Shown here piece after piece: positions 16,676 to 25,517 of a DNA stretch of 64,000 nt. The notes under the pieces are model-generated. The model ran no database searches. It had not been told where the DNA came from and saw only the letters and a program-made list of their open reading frames with translations. Both the position numbers and the translations under genes were made by a program. The stretch is from assembly GCF_014041935.1 (NCBI RefSeq), contig NZ_CP059491.1:744001-808000 (forward strand), written 5' to 3'. Numbering within the stretch: position 1 is the first letter of the stretch; the number at the start of each line of letters is the position of its first letter. This DNA comes from Gordonia jinghuaiqii. GTDB lineage: Bacteria; Actinomycetota; Actinomycetes; Mycobacteriales; Mycobacteriaceae.

Positions 16676-18016
16676 ATGGCATCGACAGTCTTCTCACAAG
16701 TCGCCGGTCAGCGCGACGACCGCCCGGCGAAGCGTTCTTCGCCCGGTTTCGGCGCGGACAGCGCCGGGGACGCGGGCCGGCGCAAAGACCTCCGCAAGAT
16801 GAAGGTGGTCGCGACGGGGTTCCTGGTCTTCGCGGCGATCGTCTATCTGTTCACCCGTTACCTCGAGCACCGCGACGGCACCGACGTCGCCGGCTGGGTC
16901 GGGTATGTGCGGGCGGCATCGGAGGCGGGCATGGTCGGCGCGCTCGCCGACTGGTTCGCGGTGACCGCCCTGTTCCGGCACCCGCTCGGTATCCCGATCC
17001 CGCACACCGCGCTGATCCGCAAGAAGAAGGACGACATCGGCGACCAGCTCGGCGGTTTCATCGAAGAGAACTTCATGACTCCCGAGGTGGTGGTCTTCCG
17101 TGCCGAACAGCTCGATCTGCCGCGGCGACTGTCGACGTGGGTGGCCGATCCGCGCAATGCCCCGAGGGTGTCCGGTGAGGCGGCGCGTGCGATCCAGCTC
17201 GCATCGGAGATGCTGCGCGACGAGGACGTCGAACAACTGATCCAGGCCGCGTTGAAGTGGGCGGCCGAACCGCAGTGGGCGCCGCCGACCGGCCGCATCC
17301 TCGAACAGCTGATCGCCGAGGATCGTCTGGAGCCGGTCTTCCAGATGCTGTGCGACCGCGCCCACGAATGGGCGGTCGGCAGCCAGGACCTCGTCGAGAG
17401 GGTTCTCGATCGTGACGGACCGCAGTGGACACCGAAGTTCGTCAACAATCTGGTGGGCGACAAGATCTATCGCGAACTCGTCGAGTTCACCTACAAGGTG
17501 CGCGCCGATCCCGACCACGAATTGCGCCGTGCCATGCACGAATTCGTCGAGAAGTTCGCCAACGACCTACAGAACGATCCCGAGATGATCGCCAAGTTCG
17601 AGGCCATCAAACTCGAGCTGGTGGGGCGCGACGAGGTGACCGGCGCGGCGTCGACCGCCTGGAAGACCGGCAAGGCCGTCATCGAGCAGATGCTCTCCGA
17701 CCCGAACAGCACGCTGCGCAACACGCTGTCGGACTCGATCATCCAGTTGGCCGAGCGGATCCGCGACGATCGGCCGCTCCAGGAGAAGATGAACGGCTGG
17801 GTGGCGCGCGTCGCGCATCACGTCGCCGTGAACTACAGCCAGGAGATCATCTCCGTCATCACCGAGACCGTGCGCGGCTGGGATGCCGACGACACCAGCC
17901 GCAAGATCGAGCTCCAGGTGGGTCGAGATCTTCAGTTCATCCGGATCAACGGCACCGTCGTCGGCGCGCTCGCCGGCCTGGTCATCTACTCGACGTCGGT
18001 GCTGATCTTCTCCTGA
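16676..18016 (+). CDS. DUF445 membrane protein
   Basis: A 446-aa protein recognised as DUF445 by GALADWFAVTALFRHPLG and the following IPIPHTALIRKKKDDIG. One membrane helix lies near residues 43-62 (VVATGFLVFAAIVYLF) and one at the C-terminus (GTVVGALAGLVIYSTSVLI), with a long helical, charged middle. Function is unknown; the M. tuberculosis counterpart Rv0473 lies at the same place. An in-frame ATG at 16658 would add six residues and neither start has a clear ribosome-binding site. Confidence 0.85.
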   Translation: MASTVFSQVAGQRDDRPAKRSSPGFGADSAGDAGRRKDLRKMKVVATGFLVFAAIVYLFTRYLEHRDGTDVAGWVGYVRAASEAGMVGALADWFAVTALFRHPLGIPIPHTALIRKKKDDIGDQLGGFIEENFMTPEVVVFRAEQLDLPRRLSTWVADPRNAPRVSGEAARAIQLASEMLRDEDVEQLIQAALKWAAEPQWAPPTGRILEQLIAEDRLEPVFQMLCDRAHEWAVGSQDLVERVLDRDGPQWTPKFVNNLVGDKIYRELVEFTYKVRADPDHELRRAMHEFVEKFANDLQNDPEMIAKFEAIKLELVGRDEVTGAASTAWKTGKAVIEQMLSDPNSTLRNTLSDSIIQLAERIRDDRPLQEKMNGWVARVAHHVAVNYSQEIISVITETVRGWDADDTSRKIELQVGRDLQFIRINGTVVGALAGLVIYSTSVLIFS

Positions 18017-18045
18017 CATCGATTCGACCGACCTCAGCCACGGCA

Positions 18046-18087
18046 TTAGCTGTGTGCTTGCACGTGTTAGCAGTGGCGCCGATACTG
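18046..18087 (+). promoter_or_regulatory. promoter/operator of the XRE-hbhA operon
   Basis: TTAGCT (18046-18051), TGCTTGCA (18055-18062) and TGTTAGCA (18065-18072) precede GATACT (18081-18086). The layout and most bases match 10798-10837 before the first hbhA-like gene. TTGCAC (18058-18063) would be the -35 with 17 nt to the -10. Probable autoregulatory site for the XRE protein. Confidence 0.65.
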
Positions 18088-18164
18088 GGGACGGGTCGAG
18101 AATCGGACAACGCCGGACACCCGATTGCGGTACTCCGCGCGGACACCGGATGAAGGGAACGTTG

Positions 18165-18689
18165 ATGCAGCCCGATAACGACGAGGTGCCCCACGACGGT
18201 GACGCCTCGGCCGGTGAACCCGACCCCGCCGCGTCGGAAGCGGTCGAGTCCAAAGACGACTCGGAGTCCTCAGAGGACTCGGAGGGCGGCGCGGAGGGTA
18301 CGACTGCGATCGCGGTGGAGGCCGTCGAAGCGGTGGCGAATGCGGCGCAGGACATCGGTGCCTTCATCCGGTCGCAGCGGGTGGCGGGCAAGGTGTCGTT
18401 GCGTCAGCTCGCCGAACGGGCGGGTGTCAGTAATCCTTATCTGAGCCAGATCGAACGTGGACTACGAAAGCCGTCCGCGGATGTTCTCGCGCAGATCGCC
18501 AAGGGCCTGCGCGTGTCCGCGGAAGTTCTGTACGTGCGAGCGGGGATTCTCGAAGAACGGCCCGCGAGCCCGGTTCGTGATGCTCTTATCGCAGATGACT
18601 CCATCAACGAGCGTCAGAAGCAGATGTTGCTGGAGATCTATGAGTCATTTCGCAAAGAGAACACGATCGAGTCGACCGGCAAGGAGTAG
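18165..18689 (+). CDS. XRE-family regulator upstream of hbhA (Rv0474 type)
   Basis: A 174-aa protein. Residues 1-60 are acidic and Ser-rich (SKDDSESSEDSEGG), probably disordered. Residues 64-120 form a classic helix-turn-helix (VSLRQLAERAGVSNPYLSQI, RKPSADVLAQIAKGL). The C-terminus is helical. ATG 18165 has AAGGGA six bases before it; upstream in-frame starts lack a ribosome-binding site. It is 3 nt upstream of hbhA copy 2, so the genes form an operon, as Rv0474-Rv0475 do. It likely binds the TGCTTGCA/TTAGCA blocks before its own gene and before hbhA copy 1 (inference). Confidence 0.87.
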   Translation: MQPDNDEVPHDGDASAGEPDPAASEAVESKDDSESSEDSEGGAEGTTAIAVEAVEAVANAAQDIGAFIRSQRVAGKVSLRQLAERAGVSNPYLSQIERGLRKPSADVLAQIAKGLRVSAEVLYVRAGILEERPASPVRDALIADDSINERQKQMLLEIYESFRKENTIESTGKE

Positions 18690-18692
18690 CTG

Positions 18693-19982
18693 ATGAGCGA
18701 GAACCCGTTGACGACAGCCGTGGGTCAGGTGGCCGCCTTGCTGGCCGAGGCGCGTGAGCGTGGTGAGGCAGCGAGCGAGCAGGCCCAGTCGAGGCTTGCC
18801 GAGACTGTTGGGTCGACGCAGTCGAGGCTTGCCGAGACTGTTGGGTCGACACAGGCGAAGCTTGCCGGTTCTCGTGACGATGCGCAGGCCCGGATCGATG
18901 AGGCGCTGGTGACTGCGTCGGCGGTCTTCGAGGATGCGAAGACCCGGTTGTCGGCTCTGCCGGTCGAATTGCCCGCGGAGATCGAGGAACTCAGGGCCCG
19001 GTTCTCGCCGGAGGAGTTGCGGAGGGTTGCCGAGGCGTATCTCGCGGTTGCCGCCGGTTTGCTGACCGCGTTGTCTCAGCGGCGCGATGAGGCTGTGGAG
19101 AAGATCAAGGCGCAGCCGCTGGTCGGGCATAGCTTGCCGAAGCTCGAGAAGGTGTACAGCGATGCGGTGGGGCTCACCGAGGATGCGTTGGGAACGATCT
19201 CCGAGCAGACGCGCGCCGTCGGGGAACGGGCGTTGAAGCTGGCGAACCTCACCGACGGTGGCGACGAGGGGCCGACGAACACCTCCGAACCCGAGGCTGC
19301 GGGAAGTGTTGTCCCCGAGTCGCTGTCGCCGAAGGCGGCGGCGATGGTCGCGGAGGCCAGGGCGGTGGTGGACAGGGCGCAGGCGGACAAGCCTTCTCGA
19401 TCGCCGGTCACCGGCGGGCGGGCCGACGCCGGCAAGGCTGCCGCCAAAAAGGCTGCCGCGAAGAAGCCTGCCGCCAAGAAGGCTGCCGCAAAGAAGGCTC
19501 CGGCGAAGAAGGCTGCCGCGACCAAGCCGACGGCGGCCGAGCCTGCCGCGAAGAAAGCTCCGGCAAAGAAGGCTGCCGCGAAGAGAGCTCCGGCAAAGAA
19601 GGCTGCCGCGAAGAAAGCTCCGGCGAAGAAGGCTGCCACGAAGAAAGCTCCGGCGAAGAAGGCTGCCGCGAAGAAAGCTCCGGCGAAGAAGGCTGCCGCG
19701 AAGAAAGCTCCGGCAAAGAAGGCTGCCGCGAAGAAAGCCCCGGCAAAGAAAGCTCCAGCGACCAAGACCGCCGCGAAGAAGACTGCGGCGAAAAAGGTTA
19801 ACCCTGCCGAGGCCCCCGCCAAGAAGGCAACAGCCAAGAAGGCGCCTGTCAAGAAGACAGCAGCCAAGAAGGCAACAGCCGGCAACTCGACCGCCAGGAA
19901 AACCGCCGCCGAGAAGGCCCCGGCCAAGCAGTCGCCGGCAAAGAAGGCAGCGGCCAAGAAAGCGGCTCCCGACGCCGGCTGA
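18693..19982 (+). CDS. hbhA: heparin-binding haemagglutinin (HBHA)-like protein with extended Lys/Ala tail, copy 2
   Basis: A 429-aa protein: coiled-coil region about residues 1-190, an Ala/Glu linker, then about 180 residues of [14 protein letters not shown] repeats (from about residue 248 to the end). Known HBHA is near 200 aa, so the tail is unusually long. Within the coiled coil an 11-residue unit ([11 protein letters not shown]) is duplicated by a 33-bp tandem repeat at 18786-18851. The tail should give a very high positive charge for binding sulphated glycans, lipids or DNA; a histone-like role is an alternative. Translated just after the XRE gene (3-nt gap), ATG 18693. Confidence 0.87.
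   Translation: MSENPLTTAVGQVAALLAEARERGEAASEQAQSRLAETVGSTQSRLAETVGSTQAKLAGSRDDAQARIDEALVTASAVFEDAKTRLSALPVELPAEIEELRARFSPEELRRVAEAYLAVAAGLLTALSQRRDEAVEKIKAQPLVGHSLPKLEKVYSDAVGLTEDALGTISEQTRAVGERALKLANLTDGGDEGPTNTSEPEAAGSVVPESLSPKAAAMVAEARAVVDRAQADKPSRSPVTGGRADAGKAAAKKAAAKKPAAKKAAAKKAPAKKAAATKPTAAEPAAKKAPAKKAAAKRAPAKKAAAKKAPAKKAATKKAPAKKAAAKKAPAKKAAAKKAPAKKAAAKKAPAKKAPATKTAAKKTAAKKVNPAEAPAKKATAKKAPVKKTAAKKATAGNSTARKTAAEKAPAKQSPAKKAAAKKAAPDAG
18786..18851 (+). repeat. 33-bp tandem duplication in hbhA copy 2
   Basis: Two adjacent 33-bp units (18786-18818 and 18819-18851) differing at one base, encoding [11 protein letters not shown] twice. The unit keeps an 11-residue (three-turn) coiled-coil period. 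Confidence 0.9.
19551..19750 (+). repeat. 30-bp tandem repeats encoding the Lys/Ala/Pro tail
   Basis: More than six near-identical 30-bp units (AAGAAAGCTCCGGC... type) each encode a [10 protein letters not shown] decapeptide. Units differ by single silent or conservative changes, as expected for recent slippage expansion. Confidence 0.85.
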
Positions 19983-20063
19983 TCTGCCGTCGAACACCTG
20001 CAAGCGGTGCGCGCGTCGTAGGGTGCTGCGGTAAGCGGGGCACACGCGACTACAGTGTTCGGC

Positions 20064-20378
20064 GTGGGATTCTTCGATGTGATGGCAGCGGGCCAGAATC
20101 TGATCTTGTGGGCGCTGACGGTGGTCGCCGGCGTCGCGGCGGTGGTCGCACTGATCCATGCGGCCATACAGCGTCCGGACGCGTTCACCGCGGTCGACCG
20201 GCAGTCCAAGGTGATCTGGGTGGCGATCCTGGCCGCGGCGTCGCTGTTCATCTGGTTCTTCCAGGCGCCGTCGTTGCTGTACATCGTCGGCGTGGTCGCG
20301 ATGCTCGTGTACCTCGTCGACGTGCGCAAGCGGGTCGACGACATCCAGGGCAAATCCTGGTTCAGCAAAAGGGCCTGA
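20064..20378 (+). CDS. DUF2516 small membrane protein
   Basis: A 104-aa protein with three predicted membrane helices (around ILWALTVVAGVAAVVALIHA, KVIWVAILAAASLFIWFF and SLLYIVGVVAMLVYLVD) and a basic C-terminal end. Corresponds to Rv0476 by position after hbhA. TACAGT (20051-20056) ends 7 nt before GTG 20064, so a leaderless start is preferred over the GTG at 20055. Function unknown. Confidence 0.8.
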   Translation: MGFFDVMAAGQNLILWALTVVAGVAAVVALIHAAIQRPDAFTAVDRQSKVIWVAILAAASLFIWFFQAPSLLYIVGVVAMLVYLVDVRKRVDDIQGKSWFSKRA

Positions 20379-20384
20379 CGGGTC

Positions 20385-21251
20385 GTGGCGGAGTATCGGA
20401 TCAATGAGCTCGCGGACGCGTCGGGAGTCAGCGTTCGCAACATCCGGGTCTATCAGGACCGCGGACTGCTTCCGCCGCCCACCATCCGAGGACGGGCGGG
20501 CTGGTACTCCGATCAGCACCTCGTCCGGCTGAACCTGATCTCCCGCATGCTCGAACGCGGGTACACCTTCGCCACCATCAGTGAGCTCCTGCACGCCGCT
20601 CACCACGGCATGCGCGTCGAACAGGTCCTGCGCGGGACGCCGAAGGGCGGCCGATTCCGCAACTTCAAACGAGCCGCGACGATCACCATCACCGAGCTGC
20701 GCAAGACGCTCAACGCCAGTGACCGGTCGATCGCACTGAGCCAGAAGCTCGGGTTGCTGGCCAAGGACGGCGCGCACTACGCGATCCGCAACCCCGAGTT
20801 GCTCGAAGGTGCCGAGATCCTGGTCAAGAGCGGCGTCGACATCGACGTCCTGCTCGACCGGTGGGTGCGTGTCCAGGAAGATCTCGAGGACGTCGCCACC
20901 AGCTTCGTGTCGATCATCACCGACAAGTACTTCGACGAGAACCTGCCCGACCTGGGTGAGGCCGGCGTGAGTGCGATGGCCGACCTCATCCAGACCGTCC
21001 GCCCGATCGCGCACGAGATCGTCGAGACGACCTTCCGCAGGGCACTCGACGAGCAGATCTCCAAGGCGATCGGCCAGGCCGCCACCTATTTCGACGCCGA
21101 GATTCCCGCACACGTGGTGTCCGATCCCACCGCAACCGACACCGACGGACCCTCCGATGACGGCCCTGCCGACGATGGCCCTGCCGACGATGGCCCTGCC
21201 GACGACGGACATGCCGATGCGCCGACCATCGGGGACCTCGGCAACCGATGA
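20385..21251 (+). CDS. MerR-family transcriptional regulator
   Basis: A 288-aa protein with an N-terminal MerR winged helix (YRINELADASGVSVRNIRVY, then DRGLLPPPTIRGRAGWY). A long helical effector domain follows, and the C-terminal tail holds four DDGPA-type pentapeptide repeats. No Cys cluster for metal sensing is seen, so the effector is probably organic. GTG 20385 is 6 nt after the DUF2516 stop, suggesting co-transcription. Related MerR proteins often sit beside lipid genes; no specific target is evident. Confidence 0.88.
   Translation: MAEYRINELADASGVSVRNIRVYQDRGLLPPPTIRGRAGWYSDQHLVRLNLISRMLERGYTFATISELLHAAHHGMRVEQVLRGTPKGGRFRNFKRAATITITELRKTLNASDRSIALSQKLGLLAKDGAHYAIRNPELLEGAEILVKSGVDIDVLLDRWVRVQEDLEDVATSFVSIITDKYFDENLPDLGEAGVSAMADLIQTVRPIAHEIVETTFRRALDEQISKAIGQAATYFDAEIPAHVVSDPTATDTDGPSDDGPADDGPADDGPADDGHADAPTIGDLGNR
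21156..21215 (+). repeat. 15-bp tandem repeats in the merR gene
   Basis: Four 15-bp units (GACGATGGCCCTGCC type) encode the acidic DDGPA repeats at the C-terminus of the MerR protein. The copy number probably varies between strains. Confidence 0.85.
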
Positions 21252-21379
21252 CCAGGCACAGCCGGGTTATGCGACAACGGATATTGGTACATTGAACACC
21301 GAGACGGGGCACTGAGTTCGATCTCGGTGCGCTCGACGGGTCCCCGCAGCGGGCGGCCCATCCGAGGTGAGGAGTTCCG

Positions 21380-22465
21380 GTGAACAGGAAGTCGTTGGCA
21401 AGCGTGGGCGGGATCGCCGCTGCGGTCGGAGCCGGAGCGGTCGGAGTGGGCGTAGGGACCATCCTTGCGGGGATCGGCCGCGCGGCGCTGCGCGCCGAGC
21501 TCGCCGTGGACGACGGCCCCGACGAACTGTTGACGAAGCCCGATGCCGAGCCCGAGCGGCTCGACGTCCGCACTCCCGACGGCACCAGGCTCAATGTCGA
21601 GGTGTACGGGGACGCCGACGATGAGGGCGACCTCATCGTCATGGTGCACGGCTGGACCTGCAACACCGCGTACTGGTACCCGCAGATCAACCACCTCGCC
21701 GCCTCCGAGGGTGGCTCCCGTCGTGTGATCGCCTACGACCAGCGCGGCCACGGCCTCAGCGAACGTGGACGACGCCGCCCGACGATCGCGATGCTCGGCG
21801 AGGATCTCGACGCGGTCCTGGAGGCCACCGTGCCTGCCGGGCGACGCGCGATCCTGGTGGGGCACAGCATGGGCGGCATGACGATCATGTCGTGGGCGGC
21901 GCAGAATCCCGAGAAGGTCGGCTCGCTTGTGTCGGCGGTGGTCCTGGTGTCGACCGCGGCCAAGGCGGTCATGGACAATCACACCCTCATCCCGGTCGAT
22001 CTGCCGGTGTACGCCAAACCGTTCGCCCCCGCGGTCTCGAAGGTCATCACCTCGGTACCGGTGCCGATCCCGAAAACGCCCTACGGCGTGCGGTTTTCGC
22101 ATTACATCGCGCTCGGTCCGAACGCGCGCAAGGCGCACGTCGACTTCGTCGACGACATGATCGGCGCCTGCCCGCCGCGTTCGCGTGCAGGTTGGGGGTC
22201 GGCAATGGGCAAACTCGATGTCACCGCAGGCCTCGAGGCGCTGACGGTGCCGACCACCGTGGTCGTCGGCACAGAGGACCGTCTGACTCCGCGCGTCCAT
22301 GCCGAGCAGATCGCTGATGTGCTGCGACGCAACGGGAATCTGCGCGACCTCGTCGTCTACGAGGGTGTCGGCCACATGTCGAGCATCGAGGCGGCGGAAT
22401 CCTTCAATGCGCTCCTCGACGAGGTCGTGGCCGAGAGCTCGCGGGAGACGCAGTCGATCGGCTGA
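21380..22465 (+). CDS. alpha/beta hydrolase with N-terminal membrane anchor
   Basis: A 361-aa protein. Residues 8-30 (VGGIAAAVGAGAVGVGVGT) are a likely membrane helix or uncleaved signal. The alpha/beta-hydrolase core shows the oxyanion HGW motif (MVHGWTCNT), nucleophile Ser163 in GHSMGG, acid in VGTEDRLTP and His in GVGHMSS. Expected to cleave an ester or amide at the membrane. GTG 21380 follows GGTGAGGAG. The 128-nt gap before it has a possible -10 TACATT (21288-21293). Substrate unknown. Confidence 0.88.
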   Translation: MNRKSLASVGGIAAAVGAGAVGVGVGTILAGIGRAALRAELAVDDGPDELLTKPDAEPERLDVRTPDGTRLNVEVYGDADDEGDLIVMVHGWTCNTAYWYPQINHLAASEGGSRRVIAYDQRGHGLSERGRRRPTIAMLGEDLDAVLEATVPAGRRAILVGHSMGGMTIMSWAAQNPEKVGSLVSAVVLVSTAAKAVMDNHTLIPVDLPVYAKPFAPAVSKVITSVPVPIPKTPYGVRFSHYIALGPNARKAHVDFVDDMIGACPPRSRAGWGSAMGKLDVTAGLEALTVPTTVVVGTEDRLTPRVHAEQIADVLRRNGNLRDLVVYEGVGHMSSIEAAESFNALLDEVVAESSRETQSIG

Positions 22466-22491
22466 GGCGGGTGTCGAACCGTCGGCTCGGG

Positions 22492-23586
22492 TCAGAGGGA
22501 ACAGTTGACCAGGACCGGCTCGGGATGCAGGGTCACCCCGAAGGCGTCGACGACGCCGTCGCGTACCTCGCGCGCGAGGTCGAGCAGCTGTGCGGTGGTG
22601 GCCGATCCCCGATTGGTCAATGCCAGAGTGTGTTTGGTCGACAGGCGGACCGGCGCGTCGAGTCCGGGATAGCCCCGGCCGAACCCGGCACGCTCGATCA
22701 GCCACCCGGCTGACAGCTTGATCGACGTCGGGGTGTCATCGGAAGAGACCGGATAGGTCGGAACGGCCACGTCGTCTCCGACGCGCGCCGCGATGCGCTC
22801 GAGAACGGCCGGCGCGTCGTCACCCGCGATGATGGGGTTGGTGAAAAACGAACCGGCACTCCAGGTGTCGAAGTCGTCGGCGTCGAGGACCATGCCCTTG
22901 CCGCGCCGCAGCCCCAGAACGGCCTCCCGCGCGCCGGCGGCGTCGACCCGATCGCCCGGTTCCACGCCCACCCGGGTCGCGAGTTCGCGGTAGCGGATCG
23001 GCTGGCTGGTGCGGTCGTCGTTGAGCCAGAACGACACCGCGACCACCACGAAATCGTTGCGGTGCTTGAGATTACTGGTTCGATAGCCGAGTCCGAGTTC
23101 GCCGGGGGCCACCCAGCGCAGGTTGCCCGACCGGCGGTCGAGGACCTGAACCGACCGGAGGACGTCGGCGACCTCGACGCCGTAGGCCCCGACATTCTGT
23201 ACCGGTGTCGCACCGGCGGCGCCCGGAATTCCGGAGAGGCATTCGAGTCCGCCGTAACCGGCGTCGACGGTCGCGGCGACGAGCTCGTCCCAGCCCACGC
23301 CGGCGTCGGCGACCACATGGGTGCGGCCGGATTCGCGACCCGACCCGAACTCGACGCGGCCGCTCGCCAGGACGACCGCGGTGCCGTCGAACCCGTCGTC
23401 GGAGATCACGAGGTTGGACCCGCCACCGATGAGCAGGACCGGCTCGGACTGCTCGTCGAGTTCCATGATGGTCTCGACGATGCCGCGGGTGTCCTCGCAA
23501 CGGACGATCTCGCGGGCGGGCCCGCCCAGGCGCAGGGTGGTCAGCTCGGCGAGGGGCGCGCTCAGCGGCGCCTGCGTGTCGGTCAC
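22492..23586 (-). CDS. murB: UDP-N-acetylenolpyruvoylglucosamine reductase
   Basis: A 364-aa FAD enzyme that reduces UDP-GlcNAc-enolpyruvate to UDP-MurNAc with NADPH in peptidoglycan synthesis. Family motifs: TTLRLGGPA, LLIGGGSNLV (FAD binding), GIPGAAGATPVQNVGAYG (catalytic loop), LGYRTSNLKH, SFFTNPI (active-site Ser) and SAGWLIERAGF, then LSTKHTLALTN. GTG 23586 is leaderless by position: TAACGT on the minus strand (23594-23599) ends 7 nt upstream. It is divergent from the DUF2505 gene, with overlapping promoters. Confidence 0.97.
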   Translation of the reverse strand: MTDTQAPLSAPLAELTTLRLGGPAREIVRCEDTRGIVETIMELDEQSEPVLLIGGGSNLVISDDGFDGTAVVLASGRVEFGSGRESGRTHVVADAGVGWDELVAATVDAGYGGLECLSGIPGAAGATPVQNVGAYGVEVADVLRSVQVLDRRSGNLRWVAPGELGLGYRTSNLKHRNDFVVVAVSFWLNDDRTSQPIRYRELATRVGVEPGDRVDAAGAREAVLGLRRGKGMVLDADDFDTWSAGSFFTNPIIAGDDAPAVLERIAARVGDDVAVPTYPVSSDDTPTSIKLSAGWLIERAGFGRGYPGLDAPVRLSTKHTLALTNRGSATTAQLLDLAREVRDGVVDAFGVTLHPEPVLVNCSL

Positions 23587-23624
23587 GTAGTAGACGTTAA
23601 CCGGCGGCCGGTAGCGTGCACGTC

Positions 23625-24131
23625 ATGGCGAGCAAGCTGCAGCACTCGGTGTCCTATCCCTTCTCCACCGCGCGACTGTGGGCGATCTACACCAACGAGC
23701 AGTACTGGCATGACCTGGTGGAGCGGATGAACGCCGGTCACGGGCACGTCGAGAAGGTGACCATCGACGGCGACACGGTGACCGTCCAGATGCAGCAGGG
23801 CATCCCCTCGGACAAGCTGCCCTCGGCTGTCACCAAGATCATGCCCGGTGACCTCGGGATTCCGCGGAAGAACACATATCGCCTGGTCGGCGACAAGATC
23901 GAGGGCGAGATCCACGCCACCGTCGACGGCGCCCCGGTGCCGGTGAACGTGAACGGCACGGTGATCACCGCGGGTGATCCGGCGACCACCCAGTACGACG
24001 CCGAGGTGTCGGTGAACCTGCCGATGTTCGGCGGCAAGATCGAGAAGGCGGTGGTCAGCGAGCTGTCCGGTCTGCTCGACGCCGAGCGCGGACACACCGT
24101 CGATTGGGAGGCCGAAAATCCGCTGACGTAG
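23625..24131 (+). CDS. DUF2505 protein, copy 1
   Basis: A 168-aa protein of the DUF2505/START-like fold (SVSYPFSTARLWAIYTNEQYW; YDAEVSVNLPMFGGKIE; C-terminal helix LSGLLDAERGHT). Related folds bind hydrophobic ligands; the function is not established. TAGCGT (23612-23617) ends 7 nt before ATG 23625, so leaderless. A second family member follows 9 nt downstream. Confidence 0.82.
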   Translation: MASKLQHSVSYPFSTARLWAIYTNEQYWHDLVERMNAGHGHVEKVTIDGDTVTVQMQQGIPSDKLPSAVTKIMPGDLGIPRKNTYRLVGDKIEGEIHATVDGAPVPVNVNGTVITAGDPATTQYDAEVSVNLPMFGGKIEKAVVSELSGLLDAERGHTVDWEAENPLT

Positions 24132-24140
24132 CCTGTCAGC

Positions 24141-24653
24141 ATGGCACGACGGCTCAGCTACTCCGCTCGCTACTCGCATCCGGCGGAGAAGCTCTACCAG
24201 GCGCACAGCATCAAGCAGTACTGGGACGACATGATGGCGGGTTTCCAGATGATCTCGCCGCATTGCGAGGTGGCCTCCTTCACCTCCGACGAGACCGGGG
24301 TCCGGGTGGTTCTGAAGCAGACCATCGGCCGCGACCAGCTGCCACCGCTCGCGCAGTCGGTGATGATGAAAGACATGGTCATCACGCGTGAGGAGACCTT
24401 GGGTCCGTTCGACGCGGACAACACCAAGGGCACCTACAACGCGTCGATCCCCGCGGGTCCGGGCAGCCTCAACGGGTGGCAGGAACTGTTCCCCACCGAC
24501 AACGGCGGCTGCACCATCCGCAAGACCAGCGAGGCCAAGGTCTTCGTCCCGTTCGTCAACGGCAAGCTCGAGCAGATGATCCTGATCAACCTGGTCGATC
24601 TGTTCCGCGCCGAGGCCGAGTACGCCAAGGACTGGATCGACAAGAACTTGTGA
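24141..24653 (+). CDS. DUF2505 protein, copy 2
   Basis: A 170-aa paralogue of the preceding gene (RLSYSARYSHPAEKLYQAHS; YNASIPAGPGSLNGW; KVFVPFVNGKLEQMI). TAGCCT (24129-24134) ends 6 nt before ATG 24141, so it may also have its own leaderless promoter despite the 9-nt gap. Its TGA overlaps the GTG of the methyltransferase gene (GTGA at 24650-24653), coupling the two. Function unknown. Confidence 0.82.
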   Translation: MARRLSYSARYSHPAEKLYQAHSIKQYWDDMMAGFQMISPHCEVASFTSDETGVRVVLKQTIGRDQLPPLAQSVMMKDMVITREETLGPFDADNTKGTYNASIPAGPGSLNGWQELFPTDNGGCTIRKTSEAKVFVPFVNGKLEQMILINLVDLFRAEAEYAKDWIDKNL

Positions 24654-25432
24654 GTCGCGCGGTTCGGTCGGCTCGGCCGATCGGCAGGGTGACGCGCGGC
24701 ACCACGAACATCAACCGCCTCCGGCGGGTGGACCGGTGGATGGCGCACGAGCCCGCCGTGGTGCGCGCGCTCGACGGCCCTCGCCCCCTGGTCGTCGATC
24801 TCGGTTACGGCGCCCGTCCCGACACGACCGTCGAGATGGCGGGCTGGCTGCGCAGAGTGAACCCCGACCTGGAGATGGTGGGTCTGGAAATCGATCCTGA
24901 CCGCGTCGTCGAACCGCGTGCAGGTGTGCGGTTCGCGCTCGGTGGATTCGAACTCGGCGGGCTCGCGCCCCGCGTGGTCCGGGCGTTCAATGTGCTGCGA
25001 CAGTACGACGAGCACGAGGTCGACGCGGCGTGGGCGCGGATGCGCGCTGCGCTCGCACCCGGAGGGGTGATCGTCGAGGGCACCTGCGACGAGATCGGCC
25101 GGCGGTGCGCGTGGGTCCTGCTCGACGCCGACGGCCCCGTCAGCCTGACACTGAGCTGGTCGCCGGAACATGCCGGGCGCCCCTCGGACCTGGCCGAGCG
25201 GCTGCCCAAGGCCCTCATCCACCGCAATGTGACCGGCGAGCGAATTCATGACCTGTTGAGCGTGGCCGACCAGTGCTGGGATTCAGCCGCACCGCTGGCC
25301 CCCTACGGCCCGCGTGCCCGGTGGCGCCATGCGCAGGGGCTGCTGCGGCAGCGGGGCGTCGACTGTGCGGTGTCGCGCCGGCGGATGGCGGACAACGTCC
25401 TGACCGTCCCGTGGGACGTCGTCGCGCCGTAG
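24650..25432 (+). CDS. class I SAM-dependent methyltransferase-like protein
   Basis: A 260-aa protein starting at a GTG that overlaps the previous stop. VVDLGYGARPDTTVEMAGWL (about residue 45) is a motif-I variant in which the usual GxGxG is relaxed. VGLEIDPDRV is motif II and MRAALAPGGVIVEGTCDE a late motif. The Arg-rich N-terminus (RSARPIGRVTRGTTNINRL) is unusual. The acceptor is unknown. Sits in an operon with the DUF2505 genes. Confidence 0.8.
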   Translation: MSRAVRSARPIGRVTRGTTNINRLRRVDRWMAHEPAVVRALDGPRPLVVDLGYGARPDTTVEMAGWLRRVNPDLEMVGLEIDPDRVVEPRAGVRFALGGFELGGLAPRVVRAFNVLRQYDEHEVDAAWARMRAALAPGGVIVEGTCDEIGRRCAWVLLDADGPVSLTLSWSPEHAGRPSDLAERLPKALIHRNVTGERIHDLLSVADQCWDSAAPLAPYGPRARWRHAQGLLRQRGVDCAVSRRRMADNVLTVPWDVVAP

Positions 25433-25517
25433 GGAGCCTGCGGCCCAGTGTCTGTTCGGCCGTGCCGGTTCGACCCGGTGCCGGTTCGCCTCTCGTGCGG
25501 GGCATTATTGTTGCGCT

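Noticed and set aside
19551..19750. CRISPR-like array
   Set aside because: The 30-bp repeats are contiguous, in frame and code for the HBHA tail; there are no spacers.
18645..21212. Very long minus-strand reading frame over hbhA copy 2 and the merR gene
   Set aside because: It is the antisense of the Lys/Ala repeat region; low-complexity composition (Leu/Gly/Arg runs) and no start or domain supports it.
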